Shown here one piece after another: positions 35,782 through 44,506 of a stretch of DNA of 46,129 nt (positions within the stretch are counted from its first letter, which is position 1; each line of letters starts with the position of its first letter). The DNA is from Candidatus Coproplasma excrementigallinarum (lineage in GTDB: Bacteria > Bacillota > Clostridia > Christensenellales > Borkfalkiaceae): positions 1-46,129 of the forward strand of contig DVNE01000012.1 in assembly GCA_018714625.1 (NCBI GenBank). Reading direction: 5' to 3'. The translations under genes and the position numbers were made by a program. The notes under the pieces are model-generated. The model had not been told where the DNA came from, searched no databases, and saw only the letters and a program-made list of their open reading frames with translations.

Positions 35782-36453
35782 ATGGCGAATATACTTGTCG
35801 TTGAAGACGACGCCAATATGCGCATACTTTTAAACGCGCGTTTAAAAAATAAATATAATGTAATTCTCGCAAAGGACGGCAAAGAGGCGCTGGAAATTTT
35901 TGAGGGCGGCAATGTAAACCTTATTGTCACCGATATAATGATGCCCGTTATGGACGGCTACACCCTTGTTGAGCTTTTGCGCGGCCGCGGCGAAACCGTG
36001 CCCGTGATAATGCTTACGGCCAAAGACGGGATGTCGGATAAGCACCGCGGCTTTACCGCAGGCACAGACGACTATATGGCAAAGCCCGTCAATTTCGAAG
36101 AGCTGACCTGGCGCATAGACGCGCTTTTAAGGCGCAGCAAAATTGCAAATGAGGGTAAAATTACCATAGGCGACGTGGTGGTGGATAAGGAGACATACTC
36201 CGTCACGCGAGGCGACGAGGTGGTGGAGCTGCCCTCCAAGGAGTTTCAGCTTTTATTCCTGCTGCTTTCCTACCCCAACAAAATACTCACCAAGGAAAAT
36301 ATTTTAGACACGGTGTGGGGATATTCTTCCGAGAGCGACGAAAACACCGTGCGTACCCACATAAACAGATTGCGCAACAAGTTCGAAGGCTATCCCGAAT
36401 TTGAAATAGTTACCATGCGCGGCATAGGCTATAAGGCGGTGATAAAAAAATGA
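35782..36453 (+). CDS. OmpR-family response regulator
   Basis: The 223-aa regulator has a REC domain (1-118) with E8-D9-D10, phospho-acceptor Asp51 in IVTDIMMPVMDG, a conserved Thr (MLTAKDG) and Lys (YMAKPVNFEEL). A winged-helix DNA-binding domain (about 128-222) follows, with SKEFQLLFLLLSYPNKILTK and the recognition region DENTVRTHINRLRNKF. Start ATG 35782 begins directly with the REC strand, and an SD-like AGAGAGG is upstream. An in-frame ATG at 35722 would start inside the promoter. It is translationally coupled with its kinase. Confidence 0.95.
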   Translation: MANILVVEDDANMRILLNARLKNKYNVILAKDGKEALEIFEGGNVNLIVTDIMMPVMDGYTLVELLRGRGETVPVIMLTAKDGMSDKHRGFTAGTDDYMAKPVNFEELTWRIDALLRRSKIANEGKITIGDVVVDKETYSVTRGDEVVELPSKEFQLLFLLLSYPNKILTKENILDTVWGYSSESDENTVRTHINRLRNKFEGYPEFEIVTMRGIGYKAVIKK

Positions 36454-37622
36454 GCCTTAAGAGCGGCTGGCAAAAATTCTGCGGCGGGGTGAAGGGCTTT
36501 TTTGCAGGAGTGAAGGACTTTTTCGTCGGCATATATAAAAAGCTGTGCGGCATAAAGGAGAGCGATAAAAAACTTCCGCTCAAAAAAATAAAGCAGGTAA
36601 AGCGCAAGGATGTGGGCAACGCTGTAAAGATGTTCCTGCTGATTTTTGTTGCGCTTGTAATGTTATCAGAAGCGACGCTTGCAGTAATCAATCTGTTCTT
36701 CTGGAAAAACCAGAATGTGGGAGCATTTGTAATACCAATAGCAATTATGCCCACGCTTGCCATAATACTGACGGGCATAATAATTTATATAAATAACCAG
36801 ACAAATAAATTTACCGTAAAATTTGTGGGTGCGTTCGATAAGGTGGCGCACGGCGAGTTTGGCTATCAGCTGGAAGTGCCTAAAAAGGGGCAGTTCAGAT
36901 CGCTTTTTGAAAACTTCAACAAGATGAGTGCCGAGCTTAAGAGCATACAGACGCTCAAGGACGAGTTCATTCACGATTTTTCGCACGAGTTCAAAACGCC
37001 GATAGCCTCAATAAACGGCTTTGCCAACCTGCTTCTGGAGGGCGGGCTTTCAGAGGAGGAGCAGCGGCAGTATCTTAAAATAATTGCGGACGAGTCGGCG
37101 CGGCTCTCTACGCTTTCAGAAAATACGCTTATGCTCAACAGGCTGGAAAATCAGCAGATAATAGGCGAGGTAAAGCCGTTCCGCCTCGACTTGCAGATAA
37201 AGGAGTGCGTCATTCTGCTCGAGCGGGAGTGGTCGGCAAAGGATATAGCGCTCTCTTCCGACCTCTTCGAGGCGGAGATAGAGGGCAATGCCTCGCTTTT
37301 GCAACAGGTCTGGATAAATCTTTTAAACAACGCAATAAAGTTCACGCCCGAGGGCGGGGAGATTAACGTATCAATGAGTGCGGAGGATAATTTTATCTGC
37401 GTCAGCGTAAGGGATAACGGCATAGGCATGAGCGCTGAGGTTGCGTCGCATATATTTGAAAAGTACTACCAGGGTGACAGTTCGCACGCAACGCGCGGCA
37501 ACGGGCTGGGGCTTTCAATAGTGAGGCGCATAGTTACGCTTTCGGGCGGCGATGTACGGGTAGAAAGCAAGGAGGGCGAAGGCAGTGCATTCATTGTAAA
37601 GCTGCCGTTGTTTGCAAAATAA
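36450..37622 (+). CDS. Sensor histidine kinase (HAMP-HisKA-HATPase)
   Basis: The 390-aa membrane kinase has a basic cytoplasmic N-terminus of about 65 residues. Two closely spaced TM segments (about 66-90 and 92-115) have almost no external loop, so it probably senses within the membrane. A HAMP-like stretch, HisKA with His179 in HDFSHEFKTPIAS and HATPase_c with NLLNNAIKFTPEGG, DNGIGM and GNGLGLSIVRRI follow. Small-loop kinases of this kind in Firmicutes often respond to cell-envelope stress or antimicrobial peptides. Its ATG overlaps the regulator stop (ATGA). Confidence 0.94.
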   Translation: MSLKSGWQKFCGGVKGFFAGVKDFFVGIYKKLCGIKESDKKLPLKKIKQVKRKDVGNAVKMFLLIFVALVMLSEATLAVINLFFWKNQNVGAFVIPIAIMPTLAIILTGIIIYINNQTNKFTVKFVGAFDKVAHGEFGYQLEVPKKGQFRSLFENFNKMSAELKSIQTLKDEFIHDFSHEFKTPIASINGFANLLLEGGLSEEEQRQYLKIIADESARLSTLSENTLMLNRLENQQIIGEVKPFRLDLQIKECVILLEREWSAKDIALSSDLFEAEIEGNASLLQQVWINLLNNAIKFTPEGGEINVSMSAEDNFICVSVRDNGIGMSAEVASHIFEKYYQGDSSHATRGNGLGLSIVRRIVTLSGGDVRVESKEGEGSAFIVKLPLFAK

Positions 37623-37710
37623 AGGCTTGCAATTTTTTGCCCTCTGACATAAATCTGATTATATAATTCGAAACTTTTTGCATTTATAAGGTGAAGTTTT
37701 TTAAGGCTGA

Positions 37711-37753
37711 GCGGCGGCGGGCAGTTTTGCCCGCCGCCGCGTTTAATTTTTGT
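37711..37753 (+). terminator. Terminator of the OmpR-type operon, with duplicated 3' half
   Basis: A perfect 13-bp stem (GCGGCGGCGGGCA, 37711-37723 with 37728-37740), loop GTTT, then TTTAATTTTTG. The 3' arm plus tail recurs 51 bp further on (37779-37804, TGCCCGCCGCCGC then ATTTCAATTTTG) without a 5' arm, suggesting a local duplication. Confidence 0.85.
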
Positions 37754-37921
37754 CCGCCGCTTATTGCCCAACATTTATTGCCCGCCGCCGCATTTCAATT
37801 TTGTATGCATTGTCATATCGCCGAAACCCTCCGGCACAGTAAAATCTCTGCTTTCTGTGTGCAAAAGCAGGCAGAGGGGGTGTTTTATAAGACAAATGCC
37901 CAAATTCAAAACTTTTTAAGG

Positions 37922-37949
37922 TTTTGCAAATAATTAACAATTTGCACAA
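37922..37949. promoter_or_regulatory. Putative regulator site upstream of the hydrogenase operon
   Basis: TTTTGCAAAT (37922-37931) and ATTTGCACAA (37940-37949) form an inverted repeat with an 8-nt spacer, ending 9 bp before the -35. The spacer contains TTAACA. A redox regulator such as Rex is conceivable, but the site does not match its textbook consensus. Confidence 0.45.
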
Positions 37950-37958
37950 GAATATTAT

Positions 37959-37987
37959 TTGTAATGTGCCAAAATATGTGATATAAT
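37959..37987 (+). promoter_or_regulatory. Promoter of the hydrogenase operon
   Basis: TTGTAA (37959-37964), 17 bp, TATAAT (37982-37987) with TGA before the -10. Confidence 0.7.
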
Positions 37988-37993
37988 TTAATG

Positions 37994-38217
37994 GTGTTTC
38001 GATATTTTTTTATCGGTTTGTTTTATATGGCAGTTTTGCGCAGGCGGGCGGCAGAGCATTCCGAATTAAAGTTCGGAATATCATAAAGGCCTTGCGCTTT
38101 TGCGTGGCTGTTTTGGTGCGGCCGAATGCCGCATGGAAAGTTTGCGGCCACCGCCGCGTTTAAAGTTGCGCACAAAAAAGCTGCGCAATAAGCAAGTAAA
38201 AATCAGGAGCAAAACAA
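37994..38217 (+). promoter_or_regulatory. Long 5' leader of the hydrogenase operon
   Basis: About 220 nt of untranslated leader follow the promoter. Hairpins: CGATA/TATCG (38000-38015), ATTCCGAA/TTCGGAAT (38058-38065 with 38072-38079) and a GC-rich cluster with TGCGGC/GCCGCA around 38117-38160. No SD-led short reading frame is convincing, and no riboswitch class was recognised. It may be a structured regulatory leader. Confidence 0.4.
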
Positions 38218-38706
38218 ATGGCACAGTTCACTTTTGAAGGAACAGAGGAGCAGGAAAAGGAGCTTAAGTCCTTTATTGCCGCCGAAAAGGGGGTAAAGGG
38301 TTGCCTTATGCCCATAATGCACAAGGCCAACCAGATATACGGCTACCTGCCCGCAGAAGTTCAGACGATGATAGCCGACGAGCTGGATATACCGCTCGCC
38401 GAAGTTTACGGCGTCGCAACATTTTATTCGCAGTTTTCGTTAAAGCCAAAGGGCAAGCACCGCATAAGCGTCTGCCTCGGCACGGCCTGCTATGTAAAGG
38501 GGGCGGATAAGGTACTCGAGGCCGTAGAAAAGGAGCTGCGTATCTCCTGCGGCGAGCTCACGCCCGACAGAAAATTTTCTTTGGACAGCTGCCGCTGCGT
38601 AGGCGCGTGCGGCCTTGCACCCGTCATGATAGTGGATGACGAGGTGTATGGCAGGCTCACCGAAAAAGAGGTGAAGGCCGTGCTCGATAAATACATAAAG
38701 GAGTGA
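38218..38706 (+). CDS. hydC: Electron-bifurcating-type hydrogenase subunit HydC (NuoE-like)
   Basis: The 162-aa cytoplasmic subunit has a thioredoxin-like [2Fe-2S] domain (about 80-160). The four cysteine ligands are in CLGTAC and CRCVGAC. An N-terminal helical bundle carries CLMPIMHKANQIYGYLP and EVYGVATFYSQF, family hallmarks. It passes electrons between HydB and the hydrogenase subunit. It is first in hydC-hydB-hydA, with spacings of 4 and 16 nt. SD CAGGAG is good. Length is normal. Confidence 0.93.
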   Translation: MAQFTFEGTEEQEKELKSFIAAEKGVKGCLMPIMHKANQIYGYLPAEVQTMIADELDIPLAEVYGVATFYSQFSLKPKGKHRISVCLGTACYVKGADKVLEAVEKELRISCGELTPDRKFSLDSCRCVGACGLAPVMIVDDEVYGRLTEKEVKAVLDKYIKE

Positions 38707-38710
38707 GGAG

Positions 38711-40603
38711 ATGACCGTAGAAGAACTTAATGTAAAGTCGGAACAGCTTGCCGATTTGATAAAAGTGAGAAGGCTTGTGCGCGAGCAGGCCGAAAAACTT
38801 GCGCCTGCCACCGGTTACAGAAAGCAGGTGCTCGTCTGCGGCGGCACGGGCTGTACTTCCAGCCACTCGCTCAAAGTAATAACTCAGCTCGAAGAAAGTT
38901 TCAAAGAGCTGGGCATAGACGATATTCTTATAGTAAAGACGGGCTGCTTCGGCCTCTGCGCCCTCGGCCCCATAATGATAGTCTATCCCGAAGGCGCGTT
39001 CTATCCCCATATGACGCCCGAACACGCCAAGACGGTTGCCGAAAAGCACCTTGTAAAGGGCGGCGAAATCGTAAAGGAACTTCTATACGAAGGCACCGTG
39101 CACGAGGACGGCTCTATAATACCCTTTGCCGAAATACCTTTCTATAAACACCAGATGCGCATAGCGCTCAGGAACTGCGGCGTAATCGCCGCCGAGAGCA
39201 TAGACGAGGCAATTGCCGCAGGCGACTATATGGCGCTTGCCAAAGTGCTCTTTACAATGACGGGCGACGAGGTAATAGAGGAGCTGAAGGCCTCAGGTCT
39301 GCGCGGGCGCGGCGGCGCAGGCTTCCCCACGGGCATAAAGTGGGCCACATCCAAGGCCGCTCCCGGCAATGAAAAGTATGTGGTGTGCAACGCCGACGAG
39401 GGCGACCCCGGCGCATTTATGGACCGCTCCGTACTCGAGGGCGACCCGCACTGCGTGCTCGAGGCAATGACGATAGCGGGCTACTGCGTGGGCGCGCATA
39501 CCGGATTTATATATGTGCGCGCAGAGTATCCCATCGCTGTCGAAAGATTGCAGATAGCCATTGAGCAGGCGCGTTCATACGGCCTGCTCGGCAAAAATAT
39601 TCTGGGCAGCGGGTTCGACTTCGATATAGAAATACGCCTTGGCGCGGGCGCATTCGTCTGCGGCGAAGAGACGGCTTTAATGAAGAGCATAGAGGGCTTC
39701 CGCGGCGAACCCCGTCCCCGTCCGCCCTTCTCGGCCACCTGCGGCGTGTTCGGCAAGCCTACCGTCTTAAACAATGTGGAAACCTGGGCAAATATCTCGC
39801 CCATACTTTTAAACGGCGCGAAGTGGTTTTCGTCCATAGGCACGCCGGGCAGCACGGGTACAAAGGTGTTTGCCGTCGGCGGAAAAATACACAACGTAGG
39901 CCTTGTGGAAGTGCCGATGGGCACAACGCTGCGCACTATAATTTACGATATAGGCGGCGGCATACCCGGCGGCAAGGCGTTCAAGGCCGCGCAGACGGGC
40001 GGCCCTTCGGGCGGGTGCATACCTGCAAAATACATAGATACCGGCATGGACTTCGACAGCCTCAAGGCAATAGGCTCAATGATGGGCTCGGGCGGCCTGA
40101 TTGTAATGGACGAAGATACCTGCATGGTGGATATAGCCAAGTTCTACCTTGAATTTACCGCAGACGAAAGCTGCGGCAAGTGCAATCCCTGCCGCATAGG
40201 CACAAAGCGCCTGCTTGAAATACTTACAAGAATAACCGAGGGCAAGGGCAGGCCGGAAGATATACAGCGCATACGCGACCTTGCGGAGTATATGCAGTGC
40301 TCCTCGCTGTGCGCGCTCGGCCAGTCTGCACCCAATCCCATACTCTCCACAATGAACCATTTCCTCGACGAGTACGAGGCGCACATAAACGAAAAGAGAT
40401 GCCCCGCAGGCGTCTGCAAATCGCTGCTCAACTACTACATTCTTACCGATAAGTGTCGCGGCTGTACGCTGTGCGCGCGCAACTGCCCCGTTCAGGCAAT
40501 AAGCGGTTCGGTAAAGTCGCCGCACGTCATAGATACAGCAAAGTGCATAAGGTGCGGTCAGTGCATAGCGCATTGCAGATTTGGCGCTATCATAAAGAAG
40601 TAA
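38711..40603 (+). CDS. hydB: Hydrogenase flavoprotein subunit HydB (NuoF-like)
   Basis: The 630-aa NADH-oxidising/reducing subunit starts with a thioredoxin-like [2Fe-2S] domain (about 30-115; CGGTGCTSSHS and CFGLCALGP). The FMN/NADH domain follows: LRGRGGAGFPTGIKW, NADEGDPGAFMDR and CGEETALMKSIEG. Then come an SLBB-like part and the [4Fe-4S] motif ESCGKCNPCRIGTKR. The C-terminus adds a two-cluster ferredoxin (CRGCTLCARNCPVQAI and CIRCGQCIAHC). This domain order is the HydB type of trimeric bifurcating [FeFe] hydrogenases, which couple NADH and reduced ferredoxin to H2. AAGGAG lies 8 nt upstream of the ATG, inside the end of hydC. Confidence 0.94.
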   Translation: MTVEELNVKSEQLADLIKVRRLVREQAEKLAPATGYRKQVLVCGGTGCTSSHSLKVITQLEESFKELGIDDILIVKTGCFGLCALGPIMIVYPEGAFYPHMTPEHAKTVAEKHLVKGGEIVKELLYEGTVHEDGSIIPFAEIPFYKHQMRIALRNCGVIAAESIDEAIAAGDYMALAKVLFTMTGDEVIEELKASGLRGRGGAGFPTGIKWATSKAAPGNEKYVVCNADEGDPGAFMDRSVLEGDPHCVLEAMTIAGYCVGAHTGFIYVRAEYPIAVERLQIAIEQARSYGLLGKNILGSGFDFDIEIRLGAGAFVCGEETALMKSIEGFRGEPRPRPPFSATCGVFGKPTVLNNVETWANISPILLNGAKWFSSIGTPGSTGTKVFAVGGKIHNVGLVEVPMGTTLRTIIYDIGGGIPGGKAFKAAQTGGPSGGCIPAKYIDTGMDFDSLKAIGSMMGSGGLIVMDEDTCMVDIAKFYLEFTADESCGKCNPCRIGTKRLLEILTRITEGKGRPEDIQRIRDLAEYMQCSSLCALGQSAPNPILSTMNHFLDEYEAHINEKRCPAGVCKSLLNYYILTDKCRGCTLCARNCPVQAISGSVKSPHVIDTAKCIRCGQCIAHCRFGAIIKK

Positions 40604-40619
40604 GGAGGGCAGAATATAT

Positions 40620-42335
40620 ATGGTAAACTTAAAAATTAACGGCATACCCGTCTCCGTGCCCGAAGGCTCAACAATATTGCAGGCTGCAAAGCTAGCCAAC
40701 GTCCGCATACCCACCCTTTGCTACTTAAAGGACGTGCAGTGCGTAGGCTCCTGCCGTATGTGCCTTGTAGAGGCAACCGGCGCGCGCGGCCTTGTCGCCG
40801 CCTGCGTATATCCCGTATCCGAGGGGATGGAGGTGCGCACCAACACTCCCAAAGTCAGGAAGTCCAGAAAGATGACGGTGGAGCTCATTCTGTCCACTCA
40901 CAAAAAGAAGTGCCTCTCCTGCGTGCGCTCAATGAACTGCGAACTCCAGAAGCTAGCGCTAGAATACAACGCCGAGGAGGACGAGTACGGCACCGACCAC
41001 GACATTCAGCCCATAGACGACCTCTCGCCCTCGGTGGTGAGGGACAATTCTAAGTGCATACTCTGCACCCGTTGCGTTGCCGCCTGCGAGCACCAGACCA
41101 TAGGCGCGATAGGCCCTAAAAACAGAGGGTATGCAAAGGTAATAGGCTCGCCGTACGATGTGTCTCTTGCGTTTACGCCCTGCGTCAACTGCGGACAGTG
41201 CATAGTTGCCTGCCCCGTCGGCGCACTATACGAAAAGTCGGCTGTGGCGGACGTGTGGGGAGCGATAGTGGATGACACCAAAAAGGTGGTGTTCTTCACC
41301 GCGCCCTCCGTGCGCGCTACCCTCGGGGAGGCGTTCGGCCTGCCCGTCGGCACCAATGTAGAGGGCAAGATGGTCACGGCTATAAAGCAGCTCGGCAACG
41401 TACAGTGTTTCAATATGGATATAACGGCCGACCTTACAATAATGGAGGAGGCGACCGAGCTGGTTGAAAGGGTAAAGAGCGGCGGCACGCTGCCCATGTT
41501 CACAAGCTGCTGTCCCGCGTGGGTTAAGTTTGTAGAGCATTACTATCCCGATTTTATACCCAATCTTTCCTCGTGCAAGTCTCCGCAGGAGATGTTCAGT
41601 GCGCTCCTCAAAACTTACTATTGCCAGAAGGAGGGCATAAAGCCCGAAGACCTGTATGTTGTTTCGGTAATTCCCTGCACGGCAAAGAAGTTTGAAATAA
41701 CGCGCGACGAGCTCGGCCACTACACCGATGCCGCGCTCACCACGCGCGAGCTTGCAAAGATGATAAGGGAGGCGGGCATAGACTTTGCCAACCTTCCCGA
41801 AAGTTCCTTCGACGACCCCTTCGGCCAGGCGTCTGGCGGCGGTGCAATATTCGGCGCTACGGGCGGCGTAATGGAGGCGGCCTTAAGGCTTGCGGCACGC
41901 GCGCTCGGCGATGCGGACGAACCGATAGTGTTTGAAGAGGTGCGCGGCACAAAGGGCGTAAAGGAGGCTATATATACGCTTGGCGGCGTAACGGTAAACG
42001 TTGCCGTAGCCAGCGGACTGGGCAACGCGCGCAAGGTGATGGAGGACATAAAGAGCGGCAGAAAGAAGTACACCTTTGTAGAGATTATGGCCTGCCCCGG
42101 CGGCTGTATCAACGGCGGCGGACAGCCCTATATTCACGACGAGGTGCGCAATAACGTCGACCTCAAAACTCTCCGGGCAAGCGCGCTCTACTACTCAGAT
42201 ATGGACAATAAATACAGAGTTTCCGACGAGCCGCCTGCCGTAAAAATGCTCTATAAAGAGTTCTTAGGCAAACCCAACAGTCACAAGGCGCACGAGTTGC
42301 TGCATACGACGTATGTGGCGCGGCCGAAGTACTGA
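40620..42335 (+). CDS. hydA: [FeFe] hydrogenase catalytic subunit HydA
   Basis: The 571-aa catalytic subunit reduces protons to H2, or runs in reverse, in the cytoplasm. It begins with a plant-type [2Fe-2S] domain (1-80; CQVGSC-like CVGSCRMC), then the His-liganded [4Fe-4S] HKKKCLSCVRSMNC. Two [4Fe-4S] motifs follow (CILCTRCVAACE, CVNCGQCIVACP). H-cluster motifs: L1 FTSCCPAW (Cys297-Cys298), L2 VIPCTAKKFE (Cys353) and L3 MACPGGCINGGGQP (Cys492, Cys496). L2 usually reads MPC; here Ile351 replaces the Met. A small-subunit-like C-terminus follows. With HydB and HydC it forms a group A3 trimer. The maturases HydE, HydF and HydG are not in this window. SD AAGGAGG. Confidence 0.95.
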   Translation: MVNLKINGIPVSVPEGSTILQAAKLANVRIPTLCYLKDVQCVGSCRMCLVEATGARGLVAACVYPVSEGMEVRTNTPKVRKSRKMTVELILSTHKKKCLSCVRSMNCELQKLALEYNAEEDEYGTDHDIQPIDDLSPSVVRDNSKCILCTRCVAACEHQTIGAIGPKNRGYAKVIGSPYDVSLAFTPCVNCGQCIVACPVGALYEKSAVADVWGAIVDDTKKVVFFTAPSVRATLGEAFGLPVGTNVEGKMVTAIKQLGNVQCFNMDITADLTIMEEATELVERVKSGGTLPMFTSCCPAWVKFVEHYYPDFIPNLSSCKSPQEMFSALLKTYYCQKEGIKPEDLYVVSVIPCTAKKFEITRDELGHYTDAALTTRELAKMIREAGIDFANLPESSFDDPFGQASGGGAIFGATGGVMEAALRLAARALGDADEPIVFEEVRGTKGVKEAIYTLGGVTVNVAVASGLGNARKVMEDIKSGRKKYTFVEIMACPGGCINGGGQPYIHDEVRNNVDLKTLRASALYYSDMDNKYRVSDEPPAVKMLYKEFLGKPNSHKAHELLHTTYVARPKY

Positions 42336-42348
42336 TAAAAAACTTCAT

Positions 42349-42398
42349 ATAACCTTTGCAATACATTGTCGCCGTGCGGTCTGCGCTCGGTCACTTAC
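42349..42398. repeat. 50-bp intergenic direct repeat, copy 1
   Basis: It begins ATAACCTTTGCAATACATTG and ends CGGTCACTTAC. It matches 42497-42546 at 48 of 50 positions, with a period of 148 bp. It sits just after hydA. Confidence 0.85.
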
Positions 42399-42496
42399 GG
42401 TTAAGTAAGCTCCCTCGCGCCTTCCTCGGGCTCCGCGTCTTGCTCGTTTCTCTGAAGTTTTTTGGCTCGCGTAAATTTTGCGGCACAGATTGCAAC

Positions 42497-42546
42497 ATAA
42501 CCTTCGCAATACATTGTCGCCGTGCGGTCTGCGCTCTGTCACTTAC
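42497..42546. repeat. 50-bp intergenic direct repeat, copy 2
   Basis: Second copy of the repeat at 42349-42398, differing at two bases. Minus-strand frames across both copies read SDRAQTARRQCIAKV. I regard this as a by-product of a repeated non-coding element, not a real protein. No other gene is seen in 42336-42804. Confidence 0.85.
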
Positions 42547-42671
42547 ATTTTGGTTGGCTTCGTAGCCGTTCGGCAATGCCGTGTTGCTGAAGTGTGCTAT
42601 CAATTCAAAAATTAAAATATACGGTGCGGAATGATAAAAACACCCCGTACTATGCCTTAATTAATTAAAAC

Positions 42672-42708
42672 AGCCGCCGCGCACAAATTCTGTGCGCGGC
42701 GGCTTTAT
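42672..42708. terminator. Bidirectional terminator between hydA and the MATE gene
   Basis: A perfect 14-bp stem (AGCCGCCGCGCACA, 42672-42685 with 42691-42704), 5-nt loop, TTT on the + side and an A-rich run before it, which gives T's on the minus strand. It serves the convergent hydA and MATE genes. Confidence 0.8.
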
Positions 42709-42804
42709 GTTAAATTAAATGCCTTAAAATCATTAAGAACAACAAGCTTCAACTTTTCAACGCCCGCAAAATGCGGCGCAAATTTTTTGCGTTAAAAAAA
42801 GATT

Positions 42805-44214
42805 TTAATCTGCCGTGCTGTGGCGGCGGTGGCGGAACCTGCGCTTTCTCAAATCGTCTTCGCCGTTAATTCTGTGCCTTACAACGCGGGGGAAGAGTAT
42901 CAGAAACATTATCGTGGACATCGTCGCTCCAGCAATGTCGGCAAACGGTTCAGCGTAAAATACTGCGCTGACGTCCCATATTATGGGGAAGGCGATTATG
43001 CCGCCGAGGAAGAAAATCACCTTCCTCACAAGTGAAAGCAGTATTGCATACTTCGGTTGCCCGAGCGCGGTAAAGCTGTCTACAAACGCATACTGGAAGG
43101 CGAGCGGTATAACGCCGACCATAAACACGCGTATTCCCCACACAGACCGCTCTGCAATTTCAGTGTTCTGCGTGAATATGCCCACGAACGGTTGCGCAAT
43201 GAACAGCGAAAGCACCGTCATTATCGCGGTGAACGTAAAGCAGGCAACCGTTATCCACAGCTCGGCGCGCTTCATAAGCGAAGCGTTCTTTGCACCGTAG
43301 GCGTAGCTCAGGACGGGCTGCGAGCCCGAGCTTATGCCCAGCATCGGCATTGTTATAAGCGAAAAATACGCCTGAACTATGGTGGATACCGTTATCCACA
43401 TATCTCCGTCCGCGCCGCCGCGCCATTGCAGTATGGCGTTCTGTACTATTATAATAAGGCTGTCTGAAGCCATTATTATAAAGGGAGAGATGCCAAGCTT
43501 TATTATATTTTCTATTATTTTTAAATTCGCCCTGCCAAAGGTAAGGCGTATCTTTGTGCCTTTAAGCCTTAAGAATACAAATACGAATATGAATGAAAGG
43601 AACTGTGAAATTATCGTCGCAAGCGCGGCGCCCGCAACATTCATTCTGAACACAAATATAAACAGCGGGTCAAGACCTATGTTTGTTGCCGCACCTATAA
43701 CGGTGGTCAGCATGCCTATTCCCGAATATCCCTGCGCCGTTATATACTGGTTTAGCCCCGTCGCCGTTATTGAAAAGAGCGCGCCAGCAGAATAGATAAG
43801 CAGGTATTGCTTTGCGTAGGTATAGGTGGCGTCGCTCGCGCCGAATGTGTACAGCACGGGTTTTGCGCATACAACAAAGAACAGCGCGACTATAACGGCA
43901 AGCGCCGTCAGCGCGTATGCGGCGTTGGTAAGTATTTTTCTTGCGTTATCCTCCCTGCCCTCGCCCAGCGCCATTGCAAAGATGGGCGCGCCGCCCGTAC
44001 CTATAAGGAACGCGAAAGAGGAGATAAGGGTGGTTATAGGTGCGCATACGCCCACGGCGGCCAGCGCTATATCGCCCACGCCCTCTATATTGCCCACATA
44101 CATTCTGTCCACTATGGAATACAGCACGTTTATAAACTGTGCCGTCATTGCGGGTATAATAAGTTTTAAAACGGTGGAAAGCACTCGTCTGTTGCCTAAA
44201 TTTATGGCCTTCAT
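42805..44214 (-). CDS. MATE-family multidrug/cation antiporter
   Basis: The 469-aa membrane protein has about 12 TM segments in two six-TM halves. It begins with LGNRRVLSTVLKLIIPAMTAQFINVLYSIVDRMYVGNIEG, trimmed here to its key parts: IPAM, YSIVDRMYVG and the FLIGTGGAPIFAMALGEG loop. The second half has MPMLGISSGSQPVLSYAYGAKN and PLAFQYAFVDSFTALGQ. Members export drugs, metabolites or flavins with Na+ or H+. A basic tail (RKRRFRHRRH) ends the protein. A GGAG-type SD lies upstream. It is transcribed alone. Confidence 0.92.
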   Translation of the reverse strand: MKAINLGNRRVLSTVLKLIIPAMTAQFINVLYSIVDRMYVGNIEGVGDIALAAVGVCAPITTLISSFAFLIGTGGAPIFAMALGEGREDNARKILTNAAYALTALAVIVALFFVVCAKPVLYTFGASDATYTYAKQYLLIYSAGALFSITATGLNQYITAQGYSGIGMLTTVIGAATNIGLDPLFIFVFRMNVAGAALATIISQFLSFIFVFVFLRLKGTKIRLTFGRANLKIIENIIKLGISPFIIMASDSLIIIVQNAILQWRGGADGDMWITVSTIVQAYFSLITMPMLGISSGSQPVLSYAYGAKNASLMKRAELWITVACFTFTAIMTVLSLFIAQPFVGIFTQNTEIAERSVWGIRVFMVGVIPLAFQYAFVDSFTALGQPKYAILLSLVRKVIFFLGGIIAFPIIWDVSAVFYAEPFADIAGATMSTIMFLILFPRVVRHRINGEDDLRKRRFRHRRHSTAD

Positions 44215-44262
44215 CGCCCTGTCTCCGCTGAAAATCTGCCGCCCTTTTCTGCGCCGCCGAAT

Positions 44263-44291
44263 ATATTAACATTGAGTGCAATTAAAGTCAA
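44263..44291 (-). promoter_or_regulatory. Promoter of the MATE gene
   Basis: On the minus strand TTGACT (44286-44291), 17 bp, TAATAT (44263-44268) preceded by TGT. The rest of 44292-44506 has no supported gene. Confidence 0.65.
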
Positions 44292-44506
44292 TGCAAATTG
44301 GCAAAAAAACAAAAAATTTTGTCTGGCTGGGGTGGAAGTCATACAAAGAAATTTGAAATTTTTGCCCTGCAACGGGGCAAAGTACGCCATCTTTCCGCTT
44401 TTTTGAAGGTTGTGTGTGAATTTTTTTGTATATATACCGCCACGGGCGGCCATCAGAGGCTCAAAACTGAATATTTATTTATTTTCTCAGCGCAAACGGC
44501 TAACGA

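Noticed and set aside
37922-37949. Firm call of a Rex binding site before hydC
   Set aside because: Only the TTAACA core resembles Rex boxes; the dyad arms TTTTGCAAAT do not match TTGTTAA or TTGTGAA, so the regulator is left open.
42345-42603. Minus-strand 65-70-aa frames containing SDRAQTARRQC
   Set aside because: They lie on the duplicated non-coding 50-bp element, have no SD, and the same reading occurs in both repeat copies; treated as a repeat, not a gene.
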